NCBI RefSeq assembly: GCF_009711185.1
Contig: NZ_WMIF01000004.1
Location: 124,001 to 188,000 of the forward strand
Reading direction: 5' to 3'
From: Paracoccus limosus
Lineage (GTDB): Bacteria; Pseudomonadota; Alphaproteobacteria; Rhodobacterales; Rhodobacteraceae
DNA length: 64,000 bases
Shown: positions 16,660-26,575 of the stretch, piece by piece
Position numbering within the stretch: the stretch's first letter is position 1
How the letters are laid out: the number at the start of each line of letters is the position of its first letter
Made by a program: the position numbers and the translations under genes
Notes under the pieces: generated by a model
Seen by the model: only the letters and a program-made list of their open reading frames with translations
Databases searched by the model: none
What the model was told of the DNA's origin: nothing

Positions 16660-18258
16660 TCATTTCACCGTGATGCGGCCATCCAGCGCCGGGGCAAAGC
16701 CCGGCCCCTGCTTGGCCAGATACTCGGCCAGAACATCGGCCAGATCCGGGCCAAAGTCATAGGCATCGGTCGCGCCGGTTTCGAAGATCTTATAACCGTC
16801 GCCGCCCTGCCGCAGGTAGTTGTTCGACACCACGCCATAGGTTTCGTTCATGTCGATCGGCTTCCAGTCCTGACCATCCCGGATCTGGACATCCGAGATC
16901 CGGCTGCCCGCCGCAGCCGCCGGATCGACCGTATAGCGCAGCCCGGCGACCTGCGCGAACCGCCCCGCGCCGTCGTCATACTGGCTGGCGCCGTTTTCCA
17001 AGGCCGCCACGACATCCGCGCCCTTCAGCTGGAATGTCGAAAGCGTGTTCTGGAACGGCAGCACCGCCAGCACATCGCCCATGGCGAGCGGACCCGCCGG
17101 CAACGAGGCACGCAGCCCGCCGCCGTTCTCGATGGCAATGCTGATCCCCTGATTCTTGACCCGGTCCAGCATCGCCTCGGTCACGACATTGCCCATCTCG
17201 CATTCGCGCTGCCGGCAGCTGGTGCGATCACCGTCGATGGGCGCCTTGATCTCGGCCACGCGCTGCTGTTTCAGCTTTTCGATCGGCCCGGCCAGTTCCT
17301 TGACCCGCGCCGCAACCTTGGGATCGGGCGTCACCGAGGCATCCAGCAGAATCGGCTCGCCCTCGGCCTTGATCAGCTTGCCGGCATCGTTCCATGTCAG
17401 GACCAGGTGACCCAGATATTTGCTGTAGGCATAGGCGGTCACGACCGGCACCTTGCCGCCATCGGCTGCTTTGACCATGGTCGGATAGGGCCCTTCGGCC
17501 TTTTCCATTGACCCCAGCAGCGTGTGGCTGTGCCCGCCCACGACAGCATCGACGCCAGGCACCTCGGCGGCGATCTGCTGGTCGCGCTTGTAGCCCTCAT
17601 GGGTCAGGGCGATGATCTTGTTCACGCCGGCATCGCTCAGCGCCTGCACATCGCCCTTCAGGCTGTCCAGATCGTCCTTGAAAATCACCTTGTCTCCGGG
17701 GGACGAGGTTTCGGGCGTGTCCATCGCCAGCGCCGAAACGATGCCGATCTTTTGCCCGCCAACCTCAAGCGTAACCGTATCGCCCAGCTTGCCCTTCAAC
17801 TCGGGCGATTGCGACACGTCCAGATTGCCCGAGATGACGGGAAACTTCGCCCCTTCGGCCAGCAATTGCAGCCCCGCCGGTCCGTCGTCGAATTCGTGGT
17901 TGCCCACCGCCATCGCGTCGAAGCCGACCATGTTCATCAGCTCGACCGTATCCTTGCCCTTGTAGGTCGTATAAAACAAGCTGCCCTGATACTGGTCGCC
18001 CGCGTCCAGCAAGATCACGTTCTGGCCCTCGGCCTTCAGCTTGTCGCGCAATTCGCCGACCTTGGCCGCGATGCGGGCGATGCCGCCAAAGCACTCGCCC
18101 TTGGCATCATCCTCGGCGCTGCAGGTGCTGTCGAACTTGCTGATCGGCTCGACCCGGCTGTGGAAATCGTTGATATGCAGGACGTGCAGCGTGTAATCCG
18201 CCTGCGCCGCGCCCGCCCCCAGAATGACCGCCACAGAAGCCAGAAGCCACGGTTTCAT
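16660..18258 (-). CDS. periplasmic 5'-nucleotidase / 2',3'-cyclic phosphodiesterase, UshA-like (532 aa)
   Basis: An exported metallophosphoesterase. The signal peptide MKPWLLASVAVILGAGAAQA is cleaved before DYTL. The calcineurin-like domain has the motifs HINDFHSRVEP, GDQYQGSLFYT, GNHEFDDG, THEGYKRD and GGHSHTLLG, which together hold the two-metal site. The C-terminal half is the substrate-binding domain (SIAIENGGGLRASL, VSNNYLRQGGDGY). It would release nucleosides and phosphate from nucleotides in the periplasm. Start: ATG 18258 has a GAGGG site 6 nt before it, better than the alternatives at 18270 and 18324. Confidence 0.92.
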   Translation of the reverse strand: MKPWLLASVAVILGAGAAQADYTLHVLHINDFHSRVEPISKFDSTCSAEDDAKGECFGGIARIAAKVGELRDKLKAEGQNVILLDAGDQYQGSLFYTTYKGKDTVELMNMVGFDAMAVGNHEFDDGPAGLQLLAEGAKFPVISGNLDVSQSPELKGKLGDTVTLEVGGQKIGIVSALAMDTPETSSPGDKVIFKDDLDSLKGDVQALSDAGVNKIIALTHEGYKRDQQIAAEVPGVDAVVGGHSHTLLGSMEKAEGPYPTMVKAADGGKVPVVTAYAYSKYLGHLVLTWNDAGKLIKAEGEPILLDASVTPDPKVAARVKELAGPIEKLKQQRVAEIKAPIDGDRTSCRQRECEMGNVVTEAMLDRVKNQGISIAIENGGGLRASLPAGPLAMGDVLAVLPFQNTLSTFQLKGADVVAALENGASQYDDGAGRFAQVAGLRYTVDPAAAAGSRISDVQIRDGQDWKPIDMNETYGVVSNNYLRQGGDGYKIFETGATDAYDFGPDLADVLAEYLAKQGPGFAPALDGRITVK

Positions 18259-18377
18259 CTTTACCCTCATGTCGCCCGATGTTTGCGCCGCCGACAGCTT
18301 CGGCAATGGCGACGCCGCCGTCAACCGGCGACGGGTGCGGCAAGGTTTCCGGCTTGACGCCGCACCGGGCGCAGAGC

Positions 18378-18725
18378 ATGAACCGCGCCATGCTGGCCTA
18401 CAAGATATTCACCGCCGAGGAATTCCTGGCTTTCCTGCGCAATGGGAAAAGCCTGGGCGCTGCCGTCGATCTGCGCGATGGCTACATCCATCTTTCGACG
18501 GCCGAGCAGCTGTCCACCACACTGGACAAGCATTTCGCGGGTCAGGATGACCTGCAGCTGCTGGCCATCGAAACCGACACGCTGGGCGACGGGCTGCGCT
18601 GGGAGCCGTCGCGGGGCGGCGCGCTGTTCCCGCATCTCTATCGCGAATTGCAGATGCAGGACGTGCTGTGGACGCGGCCGATCACGCTGGGCCCCGATGG
18701 CCACGAAACCGGAGACCTCGAATGA
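18378..18725 (+). CDS. DUF952 family protein (115 aa)
   Basis: A small cytoplasmic protein with the DUF952 pattern: YKIFTAEEF, then [25 protein letters not shown], and [20 protein letters not shown]. The conserved Asp, Ser and His in DGYIHLS resemble an ADP-ribosyltransferase-like fold, but no reaction is established. It overlaps the pyrD start by 4 bp. DUF952 next to pyrD appears to be a recurring arrangement in Rhodobacterales, which hints at a link to pyrimidine metabolism (inference). A second ATG at 18390 could also serve as start. Confidence 0.88.
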   Translation: MNRAMLAYKIFTAEEFLAFLRNGKSLGAAVDLRDGYIHLSTAEQLSTTLDKHFAGQDDLQLLAIETDTLGDGLRWEPSRGGALFPHLYRELQMQDVLWTRPITLGPDGHETGDLE

Positions 18726-19783
18726 GCGGGCTGGTCGAGAATCTGGGGCTGCGCGCCCTGCACCTGTTGCAGCCGGAAACGGCGCATGATCTCTCGATCC
18801 GGGCGCTTGAAACCGGGCTGGTGCCATTGGCCGGCGGGCCCTTTACCTCGGACCGGCTGCGGCTCACGTTGGCGGGGCTGCGGCTCGACAATCCGGTCGG
18901 TCTTGCCGCCGGCTATGACAAGAACGCCCGCGCGCTGCCCGGCCTGATGAAGGCTGGCTTCGGCTTTGTCGAGGTCGGTGCCGCGACGCCGCGCCCGCAA
19001 CCCGGAAACCCCAAGCCGCGCCTGTTCCGCCTGACCGAGGACCGAGCCATCATCAACCGCTTCGGCTTCAACAACGAGGGCGCCGAGGTCATCGCACAGC
19101 GCCTTGCCAAGCGACCGGCCGGGATCCCCGTCGGGCTGAACATCGGTGCGAACAAGGACAGCGCCGATAAAAGCGCCGATTTCGCCGCCGTAGTCCGTAT
19201 GGCCGGCGCCGCTGCCGATTTCCTGACGGTGAACGTCTCCTCGCCCAACACCGAAAAACTGCGCGACCTGCAAGGCTCCGAGGCGCTGGCCGCCCTGCTC
19301 GACGGCGTGATTGCGGCCCGCAATGCCCTGCCCAATCGCCCGCCGGTCTTTGTCAAGATTGCGCCGGATCTGGACGATGCAGCCCTTGCCGATATCGCTG
19401 CGGTCGCACTGGCCGCGCCGGTCGATGGCCTGATCGCCACGAACACCACCCTGACCCGCGATGGAATCCAGCCACGCCACGCCGGCGAGGCCGGCGGCCT
19501 GTCGGGCGAACCGCTGTTCCGCAAATCCACGCATGTCTTGGCCAAGCTTTGCCGCCAGATCGACGGGAAGCTGCCGGTGATCGGCGTCGGCGGGATCGGC
19601 TCGGCCGAACAGGCGTGGCAAAAGATCCGCGCCGGTGCCACCGCAATCCAGATCTACTCGGCACTGATCTATCAGGGCTTTTCACTCGCCGACCGGATCG
19701 CGCGCCAGCTCGACGAGCGGCTTGCCCGCGCAGGGATGACGCTGCAGGATCTGACCGGCAGCGGCATCTCCGACTGGAGCTGA
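18722..19783 (+). CDS. pyrD: dihydroorotate dehydrogenase, quinone type (353 aa)
   Basis: Class 2, membrane-associated enzyme that oxidises dihydroorotate to orotate with FMN and passes electrons to ubiquinone, the fourth step of pyrimidine synthesis. Visible motifs are the N-terminal amphipathic helices ([19 protein letters not shown]), FMN contacts [13 protein letters not shown], the catalytic-Ser segment [26 protein letters not shown] and [14 protein letters not shown]. Length is typical. Its start overlaps the DUF952 stop; the stop is only 2 bp from the end of convergent cysE. Confidence 0.95.
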   Translation: MSGLVENLGLRALHLLQPETAHDLSIRALETGLVPLAGGPFTSDRLRLTLAGLRLDNPVGLAAGYDKNARALPGLMKAGFGFVEVGAATPRPQPGNPKPRLFRLTEDRAIINRFGFNNEGAEVIAQRLAKRPAGIPVGLNIGANKDSADKSADFAAVVRMAGAAADFLTVNVSSPNTEKLRDLQGSEALAALLDGVIAARNALPNRPPVFVKIAPDLDDAALADIAAVALAAPVDGLIATNTTLTRDGIQPRHAGEAGGLSGEPLFRKSTHVLAKLCRQIDGKLPVIGVGGIGSAEQAWQKIRAGATAIQIYSALIYQGFSLADRIARQLDERLARAGMTLQDLTGSGISDWS

Positions 19784-19785
19784 CC

Positions 19786-20628
19786 TCAGAACAGGTCGTC
19801 GTGGCCCAAAAGCTGGTTCATGGTCGTGGACGGATCGCTGCACCCGGCATCGCCCACGATGCGGGCAGGAACCCCGGCCACCGTCTTGCAGGGCGGCACG
19901 TCCGCCAGCACCACGGATCCGGCCGCGATGCGCGAATTGCTTCCGACATGGATATTGCCTAGCACCTTGGCGCCCGCGCCGATCATTACGCCATCGCCGA
20001 TCTTGGGATGCCGGTCGCCGTCCTCCTTGCCGGTGCCGCCCAGAGTCACCGAATGCAGCATCGACACGTCATTGCCGATCACCGCCGTTTCGCCGATCAC
20101 GATGGAATGCGCGTGGTCGATCATCACACCGGTACCGATGCGCGCGGCTGGATGGATATCCACCCCGAACACTTCCGAGCAACGCATCTGCACGAAATAG
20201 GCCATGTCCGAGCGGCCCTGCTGCCACAGCCAATGCCCGATGCGATAGGCCTGCAGCGCCTGATACCCCTTGAAGAACAGGATCGGCTGCATCAGGCGAT
20301 GCGTCGCCGGATCGCGGTCATAGACCGCCAGCAAATCGGCCAGAGCCGCGCGCGACAATTCCGGCGCGCTGGCATAGGCCCCGTCGGCGATCTCGCGCAG
20401 GATCTGCTCACTCATCTCGCGCGAGGCCAGTTTCAACGAAAAGCGATAGGCCAGCGCCGCATCGAAGGTGGCGTGATGCAGCAGCCCGGCATGGATCAGC
20501 GCACCCAGCAAGGGCTCGTCGCGAACGGCGATACGTGCCTCGCGCTGGATGCGTGCCCAGATCGAACCCGGCGCATCGTCCCGCATTTCATCGGACAGCG
20601 GTTCGATCAGGTCTTTGCGAAGGTTCAT
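19786..20628 (-). CDS. cysE: serine O-acetyltransferase (280 aa)
   Basis: First enzyme of cysteine synthesis, making O-acetylserine from serine and acetyl-CoA. An N-terminal helical domain (about 1-150) is followed by a left-handed beta helix with hexapeptide repeats (DIHPAARIGTGVMIDHA, VIGETAVIGNDVSMLHS, GNIHVGSNSRIAAGS), which contain the catalytic Asp-His pair. The C-terminal tail is long enough for binding O-acetylserine sulfhydrylase. It lies between pyrD and the end of the GTA cluster, on the GTA strand and after a 78 bp gap. It is a housekeeping gene and not part of the particle. Confidence 0.95.
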   Translation of the reverse strand: MNLRKDLIEPLSDEMRDDAPGSIWARIQREARIAVRDEPLLGALIHAGLLHHATFDAALAYRFSLKLASREMSEQILREIADGAYASAPELSRAALADLLAVYDRDPATHRLMQPILFFKGYQALQAYRIGHWLWQQGRSDMAYFVQMRCSEVFGVDIHPAARIGTGVMIDHAHSIVIGETAVIGNDVSMLHSVTLGGTGKEDGDRHPKIGDGVMIGAGAKVLGNIHVGSNSRIAAGSVVLADVPPCKTVAGVPARIVGDAGCSDPSTTMNQLLGHDDLF

Positions 20629-20706
20629 GACAATATGCCCTGCAGATTCCGTTCCCCCAGTATTAGCCGAAAGCCGATCTGCCGGAAAGCCCGCCTCGCT
20701 GCGGCA

Positions 20707-21420
20707 TCAGTCGGGGACCCGCAGCTCCCAGTAATGCACGACGATGCGGACCTTGCCGGATGAAAACTGCCCGCCGGTGGCCGACAGCCGCAGCGGGGTC
20801 GGCGTCCAGAAGGTCATCGGCGCCGACAGCATCCCGCGAACCCAGGTGCCGGCCTCCTTGCCCAGCCCCTGACCAAAGCGATTGAGCGAATCCGCATTGC
20901 CCATCGCCCAAGAGGTCAGAGAGCCGGTGATGGCATTCAGGACCCGCGCGGTTGCACCGATCACCATCGCCCCGGTCGGAATGACCATGCTGGTATTGGC
21001 CACGCTCCCCGTGGTCAGGGTCAGATCCTCGGACAACTGGCCCGCAATCATCCCCGAACCGTGCTGGCCCAGCGTCAGGGCGCCGACGACCCAGCGCGAC
21101 CCGTCATGGATCGCGGCCAGCCCCCGGTCCGCCACCAGCGCCCGCCGGCCGAATTGCGGCGTGACAAAAATCCAGCCGCCATTCGCGCCGATGGCGATCT
21201 TGCCGCCCTGAGCCTGCCATGCGTTGGTGGCCCCCACCGGCACGCCCCAGCACAACCCCTCGACGACCGCCTCCGGCGGCGTGCTGCGGCTGATCGACTG
21301 CAGCACCAGATCGACCTGGCCATCAAGGCGCAGCATCGCCTCGTTGACCGTCACATGTTTCTGGGCCTGCGCCGGCATCAGCAAAGGCAGCGCCATTCTT
21401 GCGGTCATGTCATCAGCCAT
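20707..21420 (-). CDS. DUF2793 protein, probable GTA tail fibre (237 aa)
   Basis: A DUF2793 protein. The N-terminus has the typical MPAQAQKHVTVNEAMLRLDG segment, followed by a small beta-rich region (WQAQGGKIAIGANGGWIFVTP) and a C-terminal domain with MSAPMTFWTPTPLRLSATGG. In RcGTA the tail-fibre protein (rcc00171, from memory) has this domain but is encoded away from the main cluster. Here the gene overlaps the end of the orfg15 homologue by 8 bp, so it is made with the particle. It probably forms the fibres that touch the recipient cell. It is the last gene of the cluster. Confidence 0.8.
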   Translation of the reverse strand: MADDMTARMALPLLMPAQAQKHVTVNEAMLRLDGQVDLVLQSISRSTPPEAVVEGLCWGVPVGATNAWQAQGGKIAIGANGGWIFVTPQFGRRALVADRGLAAIHDGSRWVVGALTLGQHGSGMIAGQLSEDLTLTTGSVANTSMVIPTGAMVIGATARVLNAITGSLTSWAMGNADSLNRFGQGLGKEAGTWVRGMLSAPMTFWTPTPLRLSATGGQFSSGKVRIVVHYWELRVPD

Positions 21421-24400
21421 CGATCATCATCCTTGCAATAGGCCCAGCGCCGAAGGTGTCGGACAGCTGAGCGATCTCGATGGCAAAGGCACCTGCTGCC
21501 CTTGCCTGATTCCATTTTTCCAAAGGCACGACCCAGCGCGCTTCGCCAACCAGCGCCTGCGCCAGCACATTGCCATTCTGTACCAGCCGGACCGAGTAAC
21601 GCTCCTGCGCCTCGCCCAACGGAACGTCCGGCCCGTCCCAGCCATCGCCCTGCACGCGTGTGCGTCGGATCCAAGTCACCTCATTGCCGTTGGCCCGCAG
21701 ATGACAGGGCGACAGCGGACGCAAGCCCGCCCCCCGGAACGCCGCCGCGATATGGCGATAGCTGGCATCGTCGGGCGCCCGCGTGCCCGGCCCGATACGC
21801 CAGTGCCGCAACTGGTTGCGCGCCGAGGGTGGCAGATCCACCTGCCGGGCCGATCCGTCCAGTACCACCACGATGCTGCCCGCCGGCCAGACCTGCGGCA
21901 TCAACGCGTCGGTTCCGGCCTGACCACGCAGGCGGGCCGAGATCTCCCACACCCCCGCCGAAATTAGCCGGGCATCGCGGAACTGCATCAGCTCCCAGTT
22001 CTCGGCCGAACCATCCCCGATCGCAACAAGGTTCACGCCTCCAAGCAGGGCCGTCCCGCTGGCCGATTCCAGCTGCCCGCCCTTGACCTGCAACCGCAGC
22101 GCCGGCCCCCGATCCCAGGCGCCGGGCCGGGCCGCCGCCAACGGCCCCAGCGTCACCCCCATGATCGAGCGGGTAGGCAGCGTCGTGTTGCGCGCATATC
22201 CCCCCACCTGTTGACTCGACACCCATGCCGCGACCGACCCGGGCCATGGTGTCGCCGTGACCGCCAGATACGGAGCATCCGGCGCCTCGTCCCCCCGCAG
22301 CAGCGGCAGGTCCAGAAACACCGGCCACACCGGGATCGGCGGGTTGAACGCGCGCACCATCGTCTGGCTCTCGATCACGCGCGCCGGACGATAGACGCCC
22401 GGCTCCACCCGCACGGCATCGACGGTCATCGCCTCGCCCCGCTCGACACGATCAATGCGCCAACGCTTAGCGTCGCCTTTGGCCTCGACCAGTCGCACCA
22501 CGTCGCCCGGTCCCAGATGATCCAGCGAGGGCGGCAGGGCGAAACGCAGCGTATCGCGCGAGATCAGCGTTTCCGACAGCCAGCGCTCGGCGACGGATTG
22601 CCCCTCGGCACGCGTCAGCGTCATCGGCAGCTCGCTGTCCGACACAGCCAGAAACTCGCCCCCCGGCATCCGCGTCTCGGCCGTGCTGGCGGCATAGTCG
22701 CCCCCCGCCTCGACATGGGTCAGCCGGACGCGGCCGACGATCTCGGCATCGGCTGCCCGCGTGATCTCGACATTGGCAAGATCCCCGGTCACTGCCATGT
22801 CGTCCGGGCCCAACTCGGCATCGACAAAGGCGTTGCGCATGGCAAAGCGCAATACGCCGTCACGCTCCAGCGCATCGAAACCATGCGCCAGCATCAGCGG
22901 CTGCAACACCGCCCGCCCCGACTCGGCGCCATTCGCCGCATAGCCGCGCACCAGACCGGATAGACCCTCGGTGTCAAAGGCAATCACCCCGGCTTCGCGG
23001 CAAATCTCGGCAACGACGTCCCCCAAGGGCACGGCGCCCGCCCGTCCATTCAGCCAGTGGCCCCGCTCCCATGCCGGCCCGTCCGACCAGAGGTCCGTCC
23101 GGGCCGGAAAGGCCGGATAGGGACGCGCGTCCCAGCACCAGACATGCGCCCGCGCCATGTCGATCATGCGCCCGGCCGGTATGCGGCCAAGCGCCTCACG
23201 CGCCGGGTTGTTGCGTGCATCCCCCCAATATTCGGTGATCGCCCGGATATAAGCCGCCTGCAAAGGATCATCCCGCCGCCCATCCGAGAAATGCGGCAGC
23301 ACGGATTCCGAGCTCATGGCATCAAGGAACTTGTTGGGCTGGTTGGTCGCCTTGTCCAGCGCCGCACACCCCATCTCGGTGAACCAGATCGGCTTGGAGC
23401 GGGGCACCCATGCGGTGGCCTCGGCCCGGCGCTGACCATTGCTCCGGTCATGATGCTCGTTCAGCCACCAGTTGCGGATGTCCTTGTAGCGCCAGATCCA
23501 GTGCTCGTCGAACAGGCCATCGCGGATCGGCGTGCGCTTCTGCGCAAGCCGGTCCTTGTCACCGGCATAGTACCAGTCGAACCCCTCGCCACCCGCGACA
23601 TTGCCGCGCAGATAATCGGGATGGTCGATCCGCTCCCACGCCGCATCCAGATGGTCCTCGCCATCGCGCCAGTCCGACAGCGGCATGTAATTGTCGATAC
23701 CGATGAAGTCGATGTTCTCATCCGCCCACAGAGGGTCCAGATGAAAGAACACGTCGCCATTGCCGGGGTGATAGCCGAAATACTCCGACCAGTCCGCCGC
23801 ATAGCCGATCTTGACGCCTTCGCCCAAGATGGCACGGACATCGGCGGCAAGACGGCGCAGCTGCGCCACGGCCGGAAAGCTGTTCCCCGCCCCACGGATC
23901 TGCGTCAACCCGATCATCTCGGATCCGATCAGGAACGCGTCGATCCCGCCTGCTGCCGCACAAAGATGGGCATAATGCAGGATGAACCGGCGATAGGACC
24001 ATTCCTGCGGACCGCCATAGCTGACCTTCCCGTCCGAGACCGTGAAATCCGCCACTTTGGCGCTGCCAAAGAATGCTGCGACCTCATTCGCAGCGGCTGC
24101 AGTGCCGGAGGGACTGCCGGGCAGACCGGCCGCCACGCTCGAGGTGATGCGTCCACGCCACGGCATGACCGGCTGATCGGCCTGCCCGGTCCAGGGATCA
24201 GGTTTGCCGTTCCGCGCGAGCTGCTCCATCAGGATGAAGGGATAAAACACCGCCTTGCGCCCGCTGGCCGCGATCTCGCGCAGCGCCTCGAGGACCGAGC
24301 CATCTGCCGGCGTGCCACCGTAGATCGGACGGCCATTCGTCCGCGCCACCTCGTCTGCCGTATCGCGATCGACACCCCCGGCACGCCAAGCCATTTCCTT

Positions 24401-25309
24401 GCCGTCACGCGTCCGGTCCTCGATCTTGGGACGGACCGAGCATTGGTTGACCCGCAAATCATCGCCGAACCACGACACGACCAGCGACACCGACCCGACC
24501 TTCGGCAGCTCCCGCCCCAAGGTCCGCATCGAGGCCTGAAAATCCGTACTTGCAATGGGTGTATTGCGGTTGGCCACCCGGGTCTCGCCCAGACCCAGAT
24601 CATAGCTGACCGCCGTGGTCGCCAGCGAATACTCGCCGGTGCCGGGGATCATCGCCACCGCCTGCACTTGCCGCGACAGGCCGCGCCCCCCCTTTGCCGC
24701 CCGCGTGACCTCGAAAGACAACTGCGGCACGCGGTTGCCCCAACGCTCCAGCCCCAGATCCTCCAGCACGACATAGGCGATGCCGCGATAGGCCGGCGCT
24801 TCCTCGCCCCTCTCGGCAACGATCGCCGGATCAGGAAGCTGGGTCTCGTCCCCTGGATAGACCCGCATCCCCAGATCATCGGGCGAAACCTCTTCGCCAT
24901 CGGCCCAGACCCGGCCGACGCCCAGGATCGGCCCCTCACACAGCGCCAGGGCAAAGCTCAGCCGATAGCTGATCTCGGTCACGCTGGCGCCTGTTCCGCC
25001 CTTGCCGCCGCCCCCCTGTTTGCGCCGCACCTCGACCAAAGGCCCCGCCCAGATCGCATGACCGGGCACACGCATCTGCCCCCACAACCGCGGAATCGGC
25101 GTGCCCTCGCCGGCGGTCTGGATCCGCAGCCGGTCGACCCGCCCCGTCTCGACCGCCTTCGAACCCGAGCCCAGCAGCCGCTGGTCGATGACCCGGCCCA
25201 GGGTCGCGCCGACCGCCCGGCCGATGACGGCCCCCGACAGCCCAAGGATCGTGCCTCCGAAACCTGCCCCGATGGATGCGCCGGCTGCCGCCAGCAGAAT
25301 CGTCGCCAT
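21413..25309 (-). CDS. orfg15: GTA orfg15 homologue: large baseplate protein with TIM-barrel domain (1298 aa)
   Basis: The largest GTA protein, the central tail-tip megatron. The N-terminus is small-residue rich and hydrophobic (AAAGASIGAGFGGTILGL). Around residues 430-740 is the GTA TIM-barrel domain, with IDAFLIGSEMIGLTQIRG, GYAADWSEYFGYHPGNGD, DFIGIDNYMPLSDWRDG and HVWCWDARPYPAFP. After it comes the phage-tail tip domain (VEAGGDYAASTAETRMPGGE) and a C-terminal fibronectin-like part. It closes the tail and carries the fibres; whether the barrel cuts the cell envelope is unclear. Full length, with no frameshift. Confidence 0.95.
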   Translation of the reverse strand: MATILLAAAGASIGAGFGGTILGLSGAVIGRAVGATLGRVIDQRLLGSGSKAVETGRVDRLRIQTAGEGTPIPRLWGQMRVPGHAIWAGPLVEVRRKQGGGGKGGTGASVTEISYRLSFALALCEGPILGVGRVWADGEEVSPDDLGMRVYPGDETQLPDPAIVAERGEEAPAYRGIAYVVLEDLGLERWGNRVPQLSFEVTRAAKGGRGLSRQVQAVAMIPGTGEYSLATTAVSYDLGLGETRVANRNTPIASTDFQASMRTLGRELPKVGSVSLVVSWFGDDLRVNQCSVRPKIEDRTRDGKEMAWRAGGVDRDTADEVARTNGRPIYGGTPADGSVLEALREIAASGRKAVFYPFILMEQLARNGKPDPWTGQADQPVMPWRGRITSSVAAGLPGSPSGTAAAANEVAAFFGSAKVADFTVSDGKVSYGGPQEWSYRRFILHYAHLCAAAGGIDAFLIGSEMIGLTQIRGAGNSFPAVAQLRRLAADVRAILGEGVKIGYAADWSEYFGYHPGNGDVFFHLDPLWADENIDFIGIDNYMPLSDWRDGEDHLDAAWERIDHPDYLRGNVAGGEGFDWYYAGDKDRLAQKRTPIRDGLFDEHWIWRYKDIRNWWLNEHHDRSNGQRRAEATAWVPRSKPIWFTEMGCAALDKATNQPNKFLDAMSSESVLPHFSDGRRDDPLQAAYIRAITEYWGDARNNPAREALGRIPAGRMIDMARAHVWCWDARPYPAFPARTDLWSDGPAWERGHWLNGRAGAVPLGDVVAEICREAGVIAFDTEGLSGLVRGYAANGAESGRAVLQPLMLAHGFDALERDGVLRFAMRNAFVDAELGPDDMAVTGDLANVEITRAADAEIVGRVRLTHVEAGGDYAASTAETRMPGGEFLAVSDSELPMTLTRAEGQSVAERWLSETLISRDTLRFALPPSLDHLGPGDVVRLVEAKGDAKRWRIDRVERGEAMTVDAVRVEPGVYRPARVIESQTMVRAFNPPIPVWPVFLDLPLLRGDEAPDAPYLAVTATPWPGSVAAWVSSQQVGGYARNTTLPTRSIMGVTLGPLAAARPGAWDRGPALRLQVKGGQLESASGTALLGGVNLVAIGDGSAENWELMQFRDARLISAGVWEISARLRGQAGTDALMPQVWPAGSIVVVLDGSARQVDLPPSARNQLRHWRIGPGTRAPDDASYRHIAAAFRGAGLRPLSPCHLRANGNEVTWIRRTRVQGDGWDGPDVPLGEAQERYSVRLVQNGNVLAQALVGEARWVVPLEKWNQARAAGAFAIEIAQLSDTFGAGPIARMMIDG

Positions 25310-25322
25310 TGCGCCTTCCCCT

Positions 25323-25754
25323 TCAATTCAGTGGCGGAAACCGGTATCTCCCGACGATCTTCGACCGCCACGGCGCCGCAAGCGGGCTTTCGACCACGCC
25401 ATGCCGGTCATAGGCGTGGACAAAACTCGCTGCCGCGCCGGTCCGCGCCTGTATGCCCATATGCTTGGCGATGGCACCCGATCTCATGCGAAAGATCAGC
25501 ACATCGCCCGGCTCCTCTTCGGGATCTGCGGGACGAAGCAACCGCCCCGCCCCGCCGATCAGCAATTCGTCATCGCCCCACTCGCCCCAATCGGCGGTAT
25601 AGGCGGGCATCCTCTCGGGCTCGGGGCCAAAGAACTGCCGCCAGATGCCCCGGATCAGCCCCAGACAATCTGTCCCCGCCCCCTTGACCGAGGCCTGATG
25701 CACATAGGGCGTGCCGATCCACGCGCGCGCCGCATCGACGATCAGCTGGCTCAT
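25323..25754 (-). CDS. orfg14: GTA orfg14 homologue: NlpC/P60 cell-wall peptidase (143 aa)
   Basis: A tail-associated peptidase of the NlpC/P60 fold. The nucleophile Cys lies in GAGTDCLGLIRGIWR, the His in FVHAYDRHGVVESP, and TPYVHQASVKG precedes the Cys. It is expected to cut peptidoglycan so that DNA can cross the recipient wall. The start at 25754 (MSQLIVDAARAW) overlaps the orfg13 stop by 4 bp and is preferred to the earlier ATG at 25781. It is 13 bp from orfg15. Confidence 0.93.
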   Translation of the reverse strand: MSQLIVDAARAWIGTPYVHQASVKGAGTDCLGLIRGIWRQFFGPEPERMPAYTADWGEWGDDELLIGGAGRLLRPADPEEEPGDVLIFRMRSGAIAKHMGIQARTGAAASFVHAYDRHGVVESPLAAPWRSKIVGRYRFPPLN

Positions 25755-26575
25755 GACTTCACCTGCGGCGCGATCAGCCAATCCTCCGAGGGCAGATGCG
25801 GAAATCCCCGAAAGTTGAGATAGTTCAGGAATTTCGCCCGGCAGGTTTCACCGCGCTTGTCGCAACCGACCGTCAGCCGCACCCGATCCCCGGCGACGGG
25901 ACGCAGCCCCAGCCCCGCCCACAGCTCCAGCTCGCGCGCGCCCCCGGGAACTGCCAGATCGCTCTTGATCTGACCGCGCAATCCCTTGGCCGCGCCCGAC
26001 AGGACGACAAGCGCCCCGCGCTCGAACCAACGCTGGTCAAATCCGCCCGCGCCGGTCACGACCAGCCGCTGGCCCTCGCGCTCGCTCTGCACCACGGCAT
26101 CGGCGAAATAGCCCGGCGTCATCAGGTTGACGCCGCACTGCCCGTCCCCAAGCTCGGCCGAACAGCGCGGATGATAGACCCGCCCCTGCGCACGGTTCAA
26201 AGGCTCCGACAGCCCGCGCAACTCGGCACGAAAGGCACCGCCGCTGCGACTGACCTCACCCAGCCTGCCGCGAAAGATCAGCTGCCGATTGTCGGGCAAG
26301 CGCCAATCCATCTCCCACAGCCGCACCTCGGCCGAATCCCAGCGCCCCGCCATCAGGTCGATCTCGGTGATCGCGCTGTCCGACAGGGCGCCGACGGCTT
26401 CGGTATTGTCGACAGACAGCCCCGCCCCCTGCACGACCGCCTTGGCCGATAGCCCGCTGTCCGGCCTGAAGTCGATCCCGCCAAAGGCCAGCGGCATATC
26501 GTGATCGGTGAAGCCCAGGACCAGCCCATCCGCCCGCGACACCGCCCAGGCCCGCGCTATCGTCTCGCCCTTCAT
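25751..26575 (-). CDS. orfg13: GTA orfg13 homologue: DUF2163 tail hub protein (274 aa)
   Basis: The tail hub protein of GTAs (DUF2163 / BR0599-type phage family). It is recognisable by VSRADGLVLGFTDHDMPL near the N-terminus and by four Cys in RCSAELGDGQCGVNLM and VGCDKRGETCRAKFLN, the latter followed by NYLNFRGFPHLPSEDW. The RcGTA hub structure is reported to hold an iron-sulfur cluster, and these four Cys are the obvious ligands (the identification is inference). ATGA overlaps join it to orfg12 and orfg14. Confidence 0.93.
   Translation of the reverse strand: MKGETIARAWAVSRADGLVLGFTDHDMPLAFGGIDFRPDSGLSAKAVVQGAGLSVDNTEAVGALSDSAITEIDLMAGRWDSAEVRLWEMDWRLPDNRQLIFRGRLGEVSRSGGAFRAELRGLSEPLNRAQGRVYHPRCSAELGDGQCGVNLMTPGYFADAVVQSEREGQRLVVTGAGGFDQRWFERGALVVLSGAAKGLRGQIKSDLAVPGGARELELWAGLGLRPVAGDRVRLTVGCDKRGETCRAKFLNYLNFRGFPHLPSEDWLIAPQVKS

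Noticed and set aside
23057..25687. An 876-codon open frame on the plus strand
   Set aside because: Antisense to the GTA orfg15 homologue, low complexity (Arg/Pro/His), no recognisable motif.
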